Positions 36,918 through 46,157 of a stretch of DNA of 64,000 bases are shown here, in pieces. The stretch's first letter is position 1; each line of letters begins with the position of its first letter. The position numbers and the translations under genes are program-made. The stretch lies in the NCBI RefSeq assembly GCF_900128495.1, contig NZ_LT635801.1, forward strand, positions 2,878,691-2,942,690. Direction: 5' to 3'. The notes under the pieces are model-generated. The model ran no database searches. It was given only the letters and a program-made list of their open reading frames with translations, and had not been told where the DNA came from. Source of the stretch: Bacteroides ilei. Lineage in GTDB: Bacteria > Bacteroidota > Bacteroidia > Bacteroidales > Bacteroidaceae.

Positions 36918-39338
36918 TTATTTGACTACCAGTTCCACATCTTTACTATTATCGCCCACCAATCTTACAAACAAACGTTTCTTTTCCTGGCTGTAATACC
37001 AGCCTGGTTGATTGTCAACATCAGTCTGTGAAGCCAAAGCCTTCAAGGATTTTCCATTTTCCGTTACCTGCGACGGAACAAAATCCAGATAAGCCTGTAC
37101 CTTATAACCGTGCTGCTCAGGCTTATACTTTCCTTCCGGCTTTGCGGCACGGAATACCCACTTATCATTACCTAACGAACTGGTAAAACGAGTAAAAGCA
37201 TACACTCCCTTTTCATAATCATGTGACAAACCGTCATCTTCATACATTTCGAAAGAAGATTCACCCTCTGGATAAACATCCAAAGTCAACACATCAACAG
37301 GTTTCTCACCTACCCACTGCATGACTGGTTGCATCGGAATGATTGCACCTGCCTTAATATAAATAGGGAGTACATCCAAAGGAGTCAAGAATGACTTGTA
37401 TTGGCGACCCTCATAACGCTCGCCCGTTTCATAATCAAACCATCTTCCACCAGGAAAATAAACCCACTGGCTCAGAGCATTTTTGGTTGTTACCGGACAA
37501 ATCATCATCCAAGGACCAAACATATATTGACGGCTCAAATTATAAGTATTTTCATCCTGCGGATAATCCATCACCAGCGGAGTCATCATCGGACGAGCGC
37601 TTTCATGCAAACGATAAGCATTGGTATAGATATACGGAATCAGTGAATAACGCAGGTTATCATACTTAATGAAGTTTTTCATAGCTTCCTCCCCATAAGT
37701 CCATGGCTCATGATAACGAGGATGATCCATACCGAACAACATAGCTATCGGAGAAAACATTCCGAACTGCACCCAACGAGTATACAATTCAGTATCATAA
37801 GCAGAATACTGCTCGAAACCACCCATACAATGAGTCCAGTTTCCGACACCACTCATACCCATGTTCAGTCCGGCACGAATAACCGGCTCAAACCACTGCC
37901 ATTCGGTACCCCAATCGCCTGCCCAGATATAAGGATAACGCTGTATCCCCGCATAACCTTCACGGGTATGAGTTAATCCTCTCATTTTGTTCAGCTCCTG
38001 GAATTTGAGAAACGGCGCCTCAGCATAAGCCAAAGGGAAGATATTATGCAAAGCGGCACTTTCCATACCATCTGTACCTACCATACCTTCCTTCAAGGAC
38101 ATAGTTCCTCCCACATCAGTCTTGACAAACTTACAACCCAGATCAGCCACTTTCATCACACCATTCTTCCACCACCAGTCCACAGCATCAGGACTAAAAA
38201 AATTAACCAGTCCTTCGGTACGTGCACCTGGATAAAGTACATTACCGGCTTCCCGAGCCTGATCCAATAACTTATATTCCGGACCATTATCCAAAATAGA
38301 ACGGATATGCAGACCTACCATCTGTACATTTTGTGCATAACAACTATCGAACATTGCTTTCGGATCTTTAAATGTTTCACGCCATTCGAATGTACAACCA
38401 CCATTTCCATAAGTCTGGTTAAAGATTCTCCAAGTAGAGTCCAGCCAGAGCAAATCAAACGGTATACCCTCCTCACGCATCCGTTTACATAATGCAGGAG
38501 GATATTTGTCAGAAGTCATCTGTTCATTCTTCCAGGTACCTCCAGAATAAGTACCCAAATGAAGTCCCATGGCAAAACGAGGCAACATCGGAGCCTTACC
38601 GGTAAGGTCTGTATATCGGTCTATCATGGTATAAAAGTCAGGACCATAAATAAAATAATAATCCAGATCACCACCGAACGCCTTGAAAGAATATTGTTTG
38701 GTATTATCCCAGCCCATATTCCACTCAGTAGGATAAGCTGTATGGAAGAAAATTCCATACCCTTTGTTGCTCATCATGAAAGGCACCGGGCAATAATTGG
38801 CACGTAAGATATCCTTTCCGCCCACAGCTGGACGAGGTCCACGTCCCAGTTCAACATTCAAATAAACCTTATGCCCACGTTGATCCATAAAATCCATACG
38901 CTCTCCAAAGCCGAAAAAATGCTCATCCCCTTGCATAACCACCGTGGTTCGAACTGAATCCTCAAAGAACCGAGAAGCTTCTGTTTCGGTATAAAACACA
39001 TTTCCATCCTTGTCCGAAACTACCAGACGGAACGGATTTTTCAATGCCTGAATTTGAAGGACATCAGTAGTAATCACCCACTTATCCGCTTCTTCAGAAA
39101 CCTGATAAAAGACAGGAGCAAAATCGTACTTTCTCACAATCCATCGCTCATCCGTCCCCATTTTACCATTGTGAACCAACCGCACACGAAACATATCACT
39201 AGTACAGAAATCCAAACGGACATCTCCTCCATCAGATTTTAGAAGCAAGGCATTACCAGATTGTTTGTATGTACCGTCCGCCGCAAAAACCAGCAGGGCA
39301 CAAAACATCAAGCTTAAAAATATCGATAACTTTCTCAT
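36918..39338 (-). CDS. Glycoside hydrolase family 31 enzyme
   Basis: Alpha-glucosidase/alpha-xylosidase-type exo-enzyme. The start is placed at MRKLSIF (39338), where the signal peptide begins, ending near VFAAD. The N-terminal beta-sandwich includes GFGERMD (about residues 143-149); the catalytic barrel has the nucleophile Asp near 408 in CKFVKTDVGG and the acid/base Asp near 475 in WAGDWGTEW. 806 residues is normal. The exact sugar specificity is not shown by these motifs. Lies between the esterase and GH2 genes in tight succession on the same strand. Confidence 0.88.
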   Translation of the reverse strand: MRKLSIFLSLMFCALLVFAADGTYKQSGNALLLKSDGGDVRLDFCTSDMFRVRLVHNGKMGTDERWIVRKYDFAPVFYQVSEEADKWVITTDVLQIQALKNPFRLVVSDKDGNVFYTETEASRFFEDSVRTTVVMQGDEHFFGFGERMDFMDQRGHKVYLNVELGRGPRPAVGGKDILRANYCPVPFMMSNKGYGIFFHTAYPTEWNMGWDNTKQYSFKAFGGDLDYYFIYGPDFYTMIDRYTDLTGKAPMLPRFAMGLHLGTYSGGTWKNEQMTSDKYPPALCKRMREEGIPFDLLWLDSTWRIFNQTYGNGGCTFEWRETFKDPKAMFDSCYAQNVQMVGLHIRSILDNGPEYKLLDQAREAGNVLYPGARTEGLVNFFSPDAVDWWWKNGVMKVADLGCKFVKTDVGGTMSLKEGMVGTDGMESAALHNIFPLAYAEAPFLKFQELNKMRGLTHTREGYAGIQRYPYIWAGDWGTEWQWFEPVIRAGLNMGMSGVGNWTHCMGGFEQYSAYDTELYTRWVQFGMFSPIAMLFGMDHPRYHEPWTYGEEAMKNFIKYDNLRYSLIPYIYTNAYRLHESARPMMTPLVMDYPQDENTYNLSRQYMFGPWMMICPVTTKNALSQWVYFPGGRWFDYETGERYEGRQYKSFLTPLDVLPIYIKAGAIIPMQPVMQWVGEKPVDVLTLDVYPEGESSFEMYEDDGLSHDYEKGVYAFTRFTSSLGNDKWVFRAAKPEGKYKPEQHGYKVQAYLDFVPSQVTENGKSLKALASQTDVDNQPGWYYSQEKKRLFVRLVGDNSKDVELVVK

Positions 39339-39362
39339 ACTCTTTTTTACTTTCCAAACCAT

Positions 39363-41351
39363 TCAATCATTATAACCAATCTTTCCTTTACACAATTTGA
39401 TCAAATCCGGCAAGTCATAATATTTCACCACTCCATACAATACATTAGAGTACATGTCACGCTGCATCGGATTTTCCAAATAACTCTTCCAAGTCTTCAA
39501 TGAACGGGAAAGAGTTGCACTACCGATACGGTCATCCAAAAATGCTGCATGTACCGTAACCGGACCATATATGCCATCTCCAAACACCTGAATCTTACGG
39601 TTTTTCAAATTTTCATCTTGCAAACAGAAATCAAGCAGAGATATAAAATCCACCACCCGTTGTCCCATAATCGGACGTCCGGCGTGCATACTGGTCATCG
39701 CATTCCGATATTCCCGGTTCCAATATTTGGCATCTGTATAGAAAGCTGGGTCTGTCGTTTCACCCAAACCTCTGAAATCGGCCGCCACAATGATGTTTCC
39801 ATTGGTCAAGTTGGCTGTATAATTGGTGTATTCGCTCAAGAAAACAGTCTTTCCAGCTTCCTGCAAATGAATTTCAACTGAAGAATTGGCTGTTACCGTT
39901 TCAGGTACCAACACCACACAAGGCACAGGCATTTCACCATCTCGAATAATCTGATACTTATATTGTTCATATCCGCGCAATGATTCATGGCCGGTCTGTA
40001 CCACACGAATCGGGCTTTGCGGCATTTCCTTCAGTCCCAACAGCTCAAGAACCTTTTTCTGAATGACATTACGATCCTGTTTAAGAAAAGCATCCCGTTG
40101 CGGCTGCCAATCCACAAACAGCTTCGTATTCTCATCCATCAGACTGACAGCACCCGGAACAGAAATATTAACTTGCCCTTTTTCCGTACAGTTAGTCTGT
40201 TCAAACGTAAATCTGTCATCAGGAGCTTCCACCAGCTTTCCATCAGTCACACCCTGCAGCCATCGCTTAAACCAGCGGACCAACTTCAATTGTTTCTCAT
40301 GTCCCAATCCATGACCTGTTTCCACAACCAGCATATCCACTTTTTCGGGACATCCCAACGTTGTATAACACTGTTTCAGTTCATTGAACCCTTGCTTTGC
40401 CCCCCATAAATCGACAAAATCATATTTTCCGCTCAAAATCAATAATGGACGAGGAGCAATCATCATAGCAAAATCGGGAACTTCCAATCGTTCACGCCCT
40501 TCATACGGAATATGCTGGCAACCATCAGAAGGTCCTTGAATCTCAATGGTACGTTCACGGGTTGAAAAGAAGCTGCAGATAGCCGCAACTTTTACACGAT
40601 TATCCAAACCCAAAAAATAAGCAGTCTGAGTACCTCCACCTGATGATCCATAAACCCCGATATTATCACTGTCAATATCCTTACGAGTCATCAAGTAATC
40701 CAAGGCACGAGAGTTATCCCAAAATTCTTGGGCGGCCAGACTTGTACCAACCAAATTCAATCCAGCATTCAGTAATGTATGTTCGGTTGTAGCTCCTCTT
40801 GTAGCAGGATTCCCATTCTCGTCAATCAATTGTAAACGTTCCCCTTGCCCTATAGGATCGACTACCATTACAGCAATCCCATTGACAGCCATTAATTCGG
40901 CTGAAACAGAATAAGCCCCTTTTCCTCGTAAGCCATGCCCACAAAATTCCAAAGAAGCAGGATGCTTTTTCTGGCCGTTATCAGGCAAATATAAATTTGC
41001 TGTCACATAACGTCCCGGTACACTCTCGAACATGATTTTTTCGATTGTGTATCCGGTTCCTTTGACGCTACCCAGAACTTTTGCATTCAAATCTCCTCTC
41101 TGCGGAAAATCCCCGGCAATCTGTTTATACCGAGCAATGCATCCATCGATATATTTCTGCATTTCTGCTTTCGAGGTATATGCTTTTGATAATTCAATCT
41201 GACGATCCAAGAATTGCTGATGAACATCACGCATTAAATAAGAATTATAAGCTGTATTCTGACTCCAGCTTAAAGCATTAAAGTTAGTCTGGGCCGATAA
41301 TGGCAGACCACTTAGAGAGAAAGCTAACAAACTCCCAAGAATGTGTTTCAT
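39363..41351 (-). CDS. Exported tandem alpha/beta-hydrolase, acetyl xylan esterase-like
   Basis: The start is placed at MKHILG (41351), beginning a signal peptide that ends in LSAQ; the nine codons upstream are unlikely. The N-terminal hydrolase domain has the nucleophile Ser near 237 in VYGSSGGG, Asp in LSGKYDFVD and His in ETGHGLGHE, as in the acetyl xylan esterase/prolyl-oligopeptidase superfamily. A second domain after about residue 400 looks like a degenerate hydrolase. It would deacylate a polysaccharide before GH31 and GH2 act (inference). It starts 34 bases after the susD stop in the same operon. Confidence 0.75.
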   Translation of the reverse strand: MKHILGSLLAFSLSGLPLSAQTNFNALSWSQNTAYNSYLMRDVHQQFLDRQIELSKAYTSKAEMQKYIDGCIARYKQIAGDFPQRGDLNAKVLGSVKGTGYTIEKIMFESVPGRYVTANLYLPDNGQKKHPASLEFCGHGLRGKGAYSVSAELMAVNGIAVMVVDPIGQGERLQLIDENGNPATRGATTEHTLLNAGLNLVGTSLAAQEFWDNSRALDYLMTRKDIDSDNIGVYGSSGGGTQTAYFLGLDNRVKVAAICSFFSTRERTIEIQGPSDGCQHIPYEGRERLEVPDFAMMIAPRPLLILSGKYDFVDLWGAKQGFNELKQCYTTLGCPEKVDMLVVETGHGLGHEKQLKLVRWFKRWLQGVTDGKLVEAPDDRFTFEQTNCTEKGQVNISVPGAVSLMDENTKLFVDWQPQRDAFLKQDRNVIQKKVLELLGLKEMPQSPIRVVQTGHESLRGYEQYKYQIIRDGEMPVPCVVLVPETVTANSSVEIHLQEAGKTVFLSEYTNYTANLTNGNIIVAADFRGLGETTDPAFYTDAKYWNREYRNAMTSMHAGRPIMGQRVVDFISLLDFCLQDENLKNRKIQVFGDGIYGPVTVHAAFLDDRIGSATLSRSLKTWKSYLENPMQRDMYSNVLYGVVKYYDLPDLIKLCKGKIGYND

Positions 41352-41385
41352 AAGTATTAATATATGATTTATGTACATTAATTAA

Positions 41386-41651
41386 TTATTTAGTATACCC
41401 TGGATTCTGTTGAAACTCATCTTTATTTGTCACTGCATCCAGTTGACTCTGAGGTATAGGACGTAACATATGATACTCTTGAATATTATTTGTTGCATCC
41501 ATATTATATTTATGAACATAATCTATTAATTTACCAGTCCTTTTCAAATCAAACCAACGAATTTGCTCTCCACATAACTCTCTAGCACGTTCATCCAGTA
41601 TAAAATCAATAGTTAAATCCTTTTCGGTTATTCTCATATCATTTTCCTTTC
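41386..41651 (-). pseudogene. susD, 3' fragment
   Basis: C-terminal 80-90 residues of a SusD/RagB lipoprotein, containing LDERARELCGEQIRWFDLKR (about 38-57 of the fragment) and the NPGYTK end. The upstream IS66-type element starts at 41652. Joined to 44185-44563 with one TTCCTTTC copy, it reads AIRAIPGKENDMRITEKDL without interruption. No start of its own. Confidence 0.93.
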
Positions 41652-41723
41652 GTAAGCATTCGGTAAACCACGTATTTTTATCTCCAACTTCCATCATTAA
41701 CTTTACGTCCAAAAAGCAAAGTT

Positions 41724-42101
41724 ATGATGACACGAGAAGAAGTAGTAGAGATAATGAACTACTGCAAAGAGCACAAAGTGACTTATAAGTCAAGATTAGA
41801 GGAGCTCAATATCCCTGTATGGCGGTTTTATGACAGCAAATCCCGTTATGCCGCCGAGCAATCATCGGGTAAATCGGCTCAAGGTGAGTTTATCGAGCTT
41901 CCCCACAGCGGATCTTTTGTTCCTGTTCCTTCATTTGCCGGAACAAGCGGGCGTAAACAGAAAAACGCACCGATCCCGCCAAGCGGATTGAAAGAGATAG
42001 AAATACGTACACCGGCCGGTACTGCCATACGCATTTGCGGTGAGCTAAATGAAAAGGAACTGTTTTCAATCATCCAGGCCTGCAGCCATGTTCAGCCTTA
42101 A
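41724..42101 (+). CDS. tnpA: IS66 accessory protein TnpA (copy 2)
   Basis: 125 residues, N-terminal helix-turn-helix-like segment (MNYCKEHKVTYKSRLEELNI, about residues 12-31) and a C-terminal part with LKEIEIRTPAGTAIRI. A start two bases-plus-one later at 41727 (MTREE) is also possible. Overlaps tnpB by 14 bases. Confidence 0.85.
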   Translation: MMTREEVVEIMNYCKEHKVTYKSRLEELNIPVWRFYDSKSRYAAEQSSGKSAQGEFIELPHSGSFVPVPSFAGTSGRKQKNAPIPPSGLKEIEIRTPAGTAIRICGELNEKELFSIIQACSHVQP

Positions 42102-42456
42102 TGACAGTATGCGCTATCTGTTGTATAACCGCCCGACTGATATGCGCAAAAGCTTTCATACTCTCAGCGGTATCATTACCGACGCCATGGGTCAGGACCC
42201 CAGCAACGGCAACGTATATATCTTCATAAACCGTGCCCGTGACCGCATAAAGCTCCTGCATTGGGAGCCGGGCGGCATGGTGCTGTATTCCAAACTTCTG
42301 GAAGCCGGTACCTTAGGCAAGCCTGATTCTGCCAACGACAATGAGGTCTGTACAAATATAGAATGGCGGGAACTTGTCATGATTGTGGAGGGTATCATGG
42401 AAGCCCGCGACTCCCGTCGCACGAGACTTGAAAACCTGCAGAAACTTCGAAAATAG
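42088..42456 (+). CDS. tnpB: IS66 accessory protein TnpB (copy 2)
   Basis: Start at 42088 is chosen because MFSLNDSMRYLLYNRPTDMR matches the TnpB family start; an upstream ATG adds 13 codons in the tnpA overlap only. 122 residues as in copy 1, with NVYIFINRARDRIKLL and EWRELVMIVEGI. Confidence 0.92.
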   Translation: MFSLNDSMRYLLYNRPTDMRKSFHTLSGIITDAMGQDPSNGNVYIFINRARDRIKLLHWEPGGMVLYSKLLEAGTLGKPDSANDNEVCTNIEWRELVMIVEGIMEARDSRRTRLENLQKLRK

Positions 42457-42480
42457 TATCGGATTTTTACTCTATTCGCT

Positions 42481-42510
42481 TTTGTATGTCATTGGATTTT
42501 AGTATATTTA
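42481..42510 (+). promoter_or_regulatory. Internal promoter-like element before tnpC (IS66 copy 2)
   Basis: TTTG (42481-42484), 18 bases, TATATTTA (42503-42510). Same TTAGTATATTTACAT core as copy 1. Confidence 0.45.
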
Positions 42511-42533
42511 CATTGTAGAACAATGAGATACAG

Positions 42534-44099
42534 ATGCTTACAGAAGAACAGGAAAAAGCCTTATTGGAAGAAATTGAGAAGCTCCGTCAGGATAAAGCGG
42601 CGCTTATCAGCAGGGTTTCCTCGCTGGAACAATCCCTTTACTGGCTCCGGAAAAAAGTCTTTGGGCGGATGAGCGAGAAGAGTCTTCCGCTTGATCCCAA
42701 CCAGCTGTTTCTGTTCTCAAAGGAGGAAATGTCCTCCATGGAAATATCCCGGATGGAGAAGGAAGTCCGCAAGAGTGAAGAAGAAATCACCAGAACTATA
42801 AAAGTCAAGGAAAAACCGGTCCGCAAGTCTCTGGACACTTCCTCACTGCCTGTAGAGGTTGTTGATCTTTACCCTGAAGGGACAACAGACGAGGAAGGCA
42901 GGCTTAAGGATGAATTCATTGAAATCGGAAAGGAAGAGAGTTCACGCCTGGAACGTGTTCCGGCAAAAGTATATATCCTGAAGACCGTCCGTCACAAAGT
43001 GATAAGTAAATCCGATATGGAGAAATACCCCGAGGAAAGGCAGATCCTGATTCACCCGCTACCTCTTGTTCCGGTCAGCAAATGTATGGCAGGCGCCTCG
43101 GTCCTGACGGACATTATCATCGGCAAGTTCATGTATCATCTCCCGTTCTACCGTCTGATACAGCAGTATCGCGAATCAGGAATCAGCATAAGCGAATCTA
43201 CCATGTGCGGATGGTATGAAATGGCGGTGGAGAAACTCAAGCTGCTGTACAACCTGCTCAAACAGAAGATACTCTCCAGTGAGTATATACAAGTGGACGA
43301 GAGTGTCATTCCTGTGATGGACAATGAGAAACATAAGGCGAAAAAAGGGTATGAGTGGTGCGTGCGCGACGGCATCACGGGGGACGTCATGTTCCATTAT
43401 GACCGTGGCAGCCGTTCGGGGATGGTAGCCCGTGAACTGCTGGGATGCTACCGTGGCATTGTGCAATGTGACGGCTATGCAGCTTACGAACAGTTCGAGC
43501 AGATGAAAGGAATCACCCTGGTCGGCTGTTGGGCACATGCCAGAAGGAAGTACGTGGATGCCCTGGAAGAGAACAGGACCCTGGCCACACAGGCAATACA
43601 CTACATCGGCAAGCTGTACAAGATAGAATCTGAAGCCAATGATGCCGGACTCGCAGCCGAAGAGCGTAAGGAAAAACGTATCAGTGAGGCCTATCCGCTG
43701 ATACTTGAATTTGAAAAGTGGCTGCAGGATGCTTATCTCAGAGTGCTTCCTAAAAGCCGCATGGGTAAAGCCATCGAATATACGTACACGCTTCTTCCCA
43801 GGCTTTCCAGATACGTAAACGACGGAAGAATCGAAATTGATGACAACCGCATAGAAAATGCCATAAGACCTTTGGCCTTGGGCAGAAAGAATTATCTGTT
43901 CTGCGGCAACGACGCATCCGCATACAGGGCTGCCATCGTGTACTCACTGATTGCCACCTGCAAGTCTGCAGAAGTAGACCCCAGAATCTGGATGGAAGAT
44001 GTCCTGAGTAAAATCCCATATTATGAAAGGGATGAGAAGAATATGGAAGAACTTCTACCACGTGATTGGGCTAAATCCCATCAAACTTGTTCCGAATAG
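42534..44099 (+). CDS. tnpC: IS66 transposase TnpC (copy 2)
   Basis: 521-residue DDE transposase. N-terminal coiled coil (about 3-40), WLRKKVFGRMSEK, catalytic Asp in QVDESVIPVM, Asp in QCDGYAAYEQ and Glu in DDNRIENAIRP followed by ALGRKNYLFCGND. Full length; the element appears capable of transposition. Confidence 0.95.
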   Translation: MLTEEQEKALLEEIEKLRQDKAALISRVSSLEQSLYWLRKKVFGRMSEKSLPLDPNQLFLFSKEEMSSMEISRMEKEVRKSEEEITRTIKVKEKPVRKSLDTSSLPVEVVDLYPEGTTDEEGRLKDEFIEIGKEESSRLERVPAKVYILKTVRHKVISKSDMEKYPEERQILIHPLPLVPVSKCMAGASVLTDIIIGKFMYHLPFYRLIQQYRESGISISESTMCGWYEMAVEKLKLLYNLLKQKILSSEYIQVDESVIPVMDNEKHKAKKGYEWCVRDGITGDVMFHYDRGSRSGMVARELLGCYRGIVQCDGYAAYEQFEQMKGITLVGCWAHARRKYVDALEENRTLATQAIHYIGKLYKIESEANDAGLAAEERKEKRISEAYPLILEFEKWLQDAYLRVLPKSRMGKAIEYTYTLLPRLSRYVNDGRIEIDDNRIENAIRPLALGRKNYLFCGNDASAYRAAIVYSLIATCKSAEVDPRIWMEDVLSKIPYYERDEKNMEELLPRDWAKSHQTCSE

Positions 44100-44104
44100 A
44101 TACT

Positions 44105-44148
44105 ATTAGTTCCGAATCGACTACAAATAACACCGATTCGGAACTAAT
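44105..44148 (+). terminator. Hairpin downstream of tnpC inside IS66 copy 2
   Basis: ATTAGTTCCGAATCG (44105-44119) pairs perfectly with CGATTCGGAACTAAT (44134-44148), directly after tnpC. No clear T run; may act as a terminator with the native 3' end. Confidence 0.5.
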
Positions 44149-44184
44149 TCACAAAATTTGCAACGTGGTTTACCGAATGCTTAC

Positions 44185-44563
44185 TTCCTTTCCAGGGATA
44201 GCTCTTATTGCCAAAAATTCATTCATTAAATCTACAGCAGCCTTTTTATCACTTTGCATCAACGATTCAACAGCAATAAAATACAATTCTGGAAGACGTA
44301 TAACATATGCATCCCTTTGACACCACGATTGATTAAAAGCAACTGTCGGATCTGTAAATTTATGCATCTCTATAAATTGTGAACGTAAAATAACCTTACC
44401 AACTTCAGTATACACATCATTAATATCAAGTAAACGATATCTTTTAGAAGCCCAATCCTTTTGTGCATTTGTCGCAGGATCTTTCATAATATAAATCGCT
44501 GTATCTCCTACACTCATTTGAGGATATGCTTCTAAATCAAGACTACTCAAAGCACTTTTATTT
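44185..44563 (-). pseudogene. susD, middle fragment
   Basis: Middle part of the disrupted SusD, about 120 residues, with the SusD-typical DAYVIRLPELYFIAVESLMQ helix segment (20 residues). The left end joins the 3' fragment across IS66 copy 2; the right end joins the 5' fragment across the IS1380-type element, where removing one TATTT copy gives KDVWISNKSALSSLDLEAYP. Confidence 0.93.
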
Positions 44564-44734
44564 CCTCAAATCCGCAACCGCCCTCATAAGATGACACAGA
44601 GGTCAAAAAGGTAGCGACACTGTGGCAAAAGAGGGTGCAACGCAGCAAAAATCGCCACAAAGACGCATTAAATCCCCTTACCCCACCATGCGACTTGAGG
44701 CAATACGCAAAATCACGACCATAAGTTGTCGGTG

Positions 44735-46021
44735 TCATCCAAAGTCATTCTGGAACACATCAGCATAAGCGTTGTTGCATGAATAGATATTCAGCACATA
44801 CTGCCTTGATGTCCTGACCCATTTGGCTGGCACAGAGATGAACTTGAAGACAAACGCCTTGATGCGGCTTGTTGCTTTGAGTCCGAACCTCTTCACGTCA
44901 AGCCTCGCCATGATGAATTTATAGAAGTTGCGTATGAGTGCCGTAAGCAGAAGAAACACCGTGTTTTCTCCCATGAAGGATTTTGGAAGCCTGTTCCAGC
45001 CGAATCCGTTATTCATGTCATCGAAGATGCGTTCCTTCCCTCCACGGAGGTTATAGAATTCGACAATCTCTTTCTCGGAAGACTCGTAGTCATTTGTAAG
45101 GATGCAGCGGTAGGTGTATTCTCCTTCCCACAGGTCGAGTTCGCCGTCTATCCGCTTCTGTCTTTGAATCACAAGACGGTATGCCTTCCCTTTCCATTTC
45201 TCGATGAGAATGGAGGCCAGCTCAAACTCAATGCCGCCCAATTCCACTTTCTTCCAACCTCTGAGGGCAAAGATGTCATTGTAGAGCGAACTGCATCGGT
45301 TGGCACGGATATAGAAGGTCTTGCAGTGTTTAGCAATCTCTTCCACTATCTCTTCAGAACACGAGCCGCAATCAGCTCTGAAACGGTTGATCATAAGCTT
45401 GTTCTTTTCAAACCTTTCAAAGAACCTCTTCAGCGTGTCCTTCTGGTGGAAACGGACATTTGTGTTGCCGTCGCTGTTCTCAATGCCGACAATCAAGTCG
45501 CCAATAACCGCCACGCCAGGACGGTATCCGAGAAACTTCTTGTATGTGGGTTTCGCATCAAACTTCTCAGCCTCTATGAACTGGTGGTCGAAGTCAACGT
45601 CATACCCCTCGCCATCTTTCAGCTGCCCTGTGGACAATAGGCAATTGAGGAGCAGTGTATTCAGCATGTCTGCCGTGTTTAAGTCGTAGGTCTTGCCAGT
45701 GTCGGATGTGTAGGAAATGTTATCCTGGGTCAGTTCCTTTATGGCTCTGAGAATCGTGTCGGCACTGCATGTGCGAAGTGTCGGATGAAGCGAGAGGTGA
45801 TACATCAGATGAGTGGTGACATCCTCTATGCATGAGCCGCCACAGAAATAAACGCTCATAAGCGAACGGATGATTTCGCTGTATTGATAACCATACAGCC
45901 TACATCTCATACCGAGGGTTGAGTCGATTACAGATGAGAGATTGGAGTCAAATTGCTCCATTATTGAAAAAATTCCTCCAAAAGGAGAGAGTTTCTCAGA
46001 TTTTATTGCTACCTTTGCCAT
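44735..46021 (-). CDS. IS1380 family transposase
   Basis: 428-residue IS4-like DDE transposase. Asp in DVDFDHQFIEAEK (about residues 145-157), Asp in FRADCGSCSEE (about 215) and the Y-R-E signature YNLRGGKERIFDD (about 325-337) with Glu are all visible. Complete frame with promoter upstream (46058-46088) and a hairpin beyond that. Confidence 0.93.
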   Translation of the reverse strand: MAKVAIKSEKLSPFGGIFSIMEQFDSNLSSVIDSTLGMRCRLYGYQYSEIIRSLMSVYFCGGSCIEDVTTHLMYHLSLHPTLRTCSADTILRAIKELTQDNISYTSDTGKTYDLNTADMLNTLLLNCLLSTGQLKDGEGYDVDFDHQFIEAEKFDAKPTYKKFLGYRPGVAVIGDLIVGIENSDGNTNVRFHQKDTLKRFFERFEKNKLMINRFRADCGSCSEEIVEEIAKHCKTFYIRANRCSSLYNDIFALRGWKKVELGGIEFELASILIEKWKGKAYRLVIQRQKRIDGELDLWEGEYTYRCILTNDYESSEKEIVEFYNLRGGKERIFDDMNNGFGWNRLPKSFMGENTVFLLLTALIRNFYKFIMARLDVKRFGLKATSRIKAFVFKFISVPAKWVRTSRQYVLNIYSCNNAYADVFQNDFG

Positions 46022-46057
46022 GTCTGTCGGGTTTGATACATATTTTGATTTGCAACA

Positions 46058-46088
46058 CTAAGATAGGTGAAAAATCTGACATGGCAAA
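46058..46088 (-). promoter_or_regulatory. Transposase promoter of IS1380-type element
   Basis: On the reverse strand TTTG (46088-46085), 19 bases, TATCTTAG (46065-46058), one mismatch to TAnnTTTG. The start near 46051 is 30 bases before the ATG. Confidence 0.5.
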
Positions 46089-46090
46089 AT

Positions 46091-46115
46091 CCTGAGCAAC
46101 TTTTTGTTGCTCAGG
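46091..46115 (-). terminator. Hairpin shielding the IS1380 transposase promoter
   Basis: CCTGAGCAAC (46091-46100) and GTTGCTCAGG (46106-46115) pair perfectly around five Ts. It lies just outside the transposase promoter, between it and the element end, where it could block transcription entering from outside. Confidence 0.6.
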
Positions 46116-46157
46116 TACTTATAAAATAAGTTAAACTAAAATGCTGCGGAATTTAGG

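Larger units (their letters stand above)
41652..44184 (+). mobile_element. Second IS66-family insertion sequence (2533 bp)
   Basis: Terminal inverted repeats begin GTAAGCATTCGGTAAACC and match perfectly for 21 bp. Flanked by the 8-bp direct repeat TTCCTTTC (41644-41651 and 44185-44192). tnpA, tnpB and tnpC all complete. Proteins are clearly diverged from the first IS66-type copy, but the outermost 11 bp of the ends (GTAAGCATTCG) are the same. Inserted in susD, transcribed opposite to it. Confidence 0.96.
44564..46157 (-). mobile_element. IS1380-family insertion sequence (1594 bp)
   Basis: Starts CCTCAAATCCGCA and ends with the imperfect inverse (right end read inward CCTAAATTCCGCA). Flanked by the 5-bp direct repeat TATTT (44559-44563 and 46158-46162). 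One transposase gene on the reverse strand. Size fits Bacteroides IS1380-family elements of about 1.6 kb (IS612-IS615, IS942 group), some of which drive neighbouring genes such as resistance genes. Inserted in susD in the same direction. Confidence 0.93.

Noticed and set aside
41652..41712. ATG at 41712 as start of a short protein ending in the susD 3' fragment
   Set aside because: The first 20 codons are IS66 end sequence; the rest is a susD remnant, so it is not treated as a gene.
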